Of a DNA stretch of 46,831 nucleotides, positions 46,205 through 46,831 are shown piece by piece. The notes beneath the pieces were generated by a model. It was not told the origin of the DNA. It saw only the letters and a program-made list of their open reading frames with translations, and made no database searches. Made by a program: the position numbers and the translations under genes. Origin of the DNA: an uncultured Flavobacteriaceae bacterium (lineage in GTDB: Bacteria; Bacteroidota; Bacteroidia; Flavobacteriales; Flavobacteriaceae); contig CAJWAE010000007.1 in the NCBI GenBank assembly GCA_913020075.1, positions 1-46,831 on the forward strand, in the 5' to 3' direction. Positions within the stretch are counted from its first letter, which is position 1. Each line of letters opens with the position of its first letter.

Positions 46205-46831
46205 ATGAATCTAGAAGGTTTAGGCGTCGCCATGGTAACTCCATTTAACGAAGATGGCACAATTGATTTCGAATCAATACCACCTCTGGTCAAAAACATT
46301 ACTTCAGGTAGGGCTAATTATATTTTAGTAATGGGAACTACAGCTGAGGTTAATACTCTTTCGGATTCAGAAAAAAAGAAAGTAATTCGAAGAGTTGTTG
46401 AATCTAATCAAAATAAACTTCCTTTAGTTATTGGAATTGGAGGGAACGACACTTTCAGAGTTATTAAAGAAATTCAACAGACAGATTTAAATCCTTTTCA
46501 AGCGATATTATCAGTTTCGCCTTATTATAACAAACCAACTCAAGAAGGAATTTATCAACACTATAAACACATTGCAAATATAACTCCATTGCCATTAATA
46601 CTTTACAATGTTCCATCAAGAACAGGAAGTAATATTGAACCAAAAACATTTATTAAGTTAGTGGAAAATTTCGATAATATAATAGCAATTAAAGAGGCGA
46701 GTGGTGATATAGAACAGGCACAGCAGATCATAAAACTATCTCCATCGGGCATTCAGGTGATTTCTGGAGATGATTCACTGACTCTACCAATGCTGTTAGC
46801 TGGAGCAGTTGGATCAATATCTGTATTAGGA
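46205..46831 (+). CDS. dapA: 4-hydroxy-tetrahydrodipicolinate synthase, N-terminal part (cut by window edge)
   Basis: Aldol condensation of pyruvate with aspartate semialdehyde, the first committed step to diaminopimelate and lysine. 209 codons are present before the window ends. Motifs: GVAMVTPFNEDG, GTTAEVNTLS, SVSPYYNKPTQEGIYQHY, LYNVPSRTG with Tyr134, and AIKEASGD with the Schiff-base Lys163. The enzyme supplies DapF, encoded at 35606. It is expected to continue for about 85 more residues. Confidence 0.97.
   Translation, partial: MNLEGLGVAMVTPFNEDGTIDFESIPPLVKNITSGRANYILVMGTTAEVNTLSDSEKKKVIRRVVESNQNKLPLVIGIGGNDTFRVIKEIQQTDLNPFQAILSVSPYYNKPTQEGIYQHYKHIANITPLPLILYNVPSRTGSNIEPKTFIKLVENFDNIIAIKEASGDIEQAQQIIKLSPSGIQVISGDDSLTLPMLLAGAVGSISVLG

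Overview
The window is a dense, AT-rich stretch of bacterial chromosome that reads as Bacteroidota, class Flavobacteriia. The reasons are: TAnnTTTG-type -7 promoter boxes and few Shine-Dalgarno sequences; a TonB-linked outer-membrane receptor with an N-terminal carboxypeptidase-regulatory-like domain; lineage-restricted small proteins (DUF6095-like, DUF6913-like, a small membrane protein in front of ettA); a menaquinone-only quinone pathway; and familiar flavobacterial neighbourhoods (dapF-GNAT-mltG, dnaA-phosphatase-methyltransferase, ligA-DUF6913-dapA). No insertion sequence, prophage, CRISPR array, tRNA or rRNA gene was seen. It is a core-genome region with very short intergenic gaps and frequent end overlaps.

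Layout. 1-5026 (minus): branched-chain amino-acid operon leuA-leuC-leuD-cimA-leuB; the gene between leuD and leuB looks like a citramalate synthase, so the cluster can serve both leucine and threonine-independent isoleucine synthesis. 5177-8211: an unrecognised helical protein, an RluA-type pseudouridine synthase and panB. 8318-10333: dnaK behind a near-perfect sigma-54 (-24/-12) promoter and ended by a strong terminator. 10345-18517 (plus): menaquinone operon menI-menF-menD-menB-menA-menC-CPBP protease-menE. 18506-24299: acyl-CoA carboxyltransferase, small membrane protein plus ettA, an acetyltransferase with fumC, and another small membrane protein. 24333-27162: TonB-type outer-membrane receptor and an ArsC-like protein. 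27210-30367 (minus): translation operon thrS-infC-rpmI-rplT, with infC starting at a rare AUA codon. 30426-35537 (minus): DUF6095-like gene and murQ, icd, rplS, trmD and an HtrA-type protease. 35606-37943 (plus): dapF-GNAT-mltG. 37940-40538 (minus): dnaA, a decayed low-molecular-weight tyrosine phosphatase pseudogene and an RsmI-like methyltransferase. 40737-46831: hotdog thioesterase, ribD, GNAT-prmC, ligA, a DUF6913-like gene and the start of dapA.

Functionally the region supplies amino-acid, pantothenate, riboflavin, menaquinone and lysine/diaminopimelate precursors, cell-wall synthesis and recycling (mltG, murQ, dapF, dapA), replication (dnaA, ligA), translation and protein quality control. 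No obviously new multi-gene system was found. The most interesting signals are regulatory or evolutionary: the sigma-54 site at dnaK, the non-canonical infC start, the phosphatase pseudogene beside dnaA, the citramalate synthase inside the leu operon, a bicarbonate-type MenB, and a 9-base G run inside a conserved ribD motif. All product calls rest on motif recognition by eye; no database search was run.
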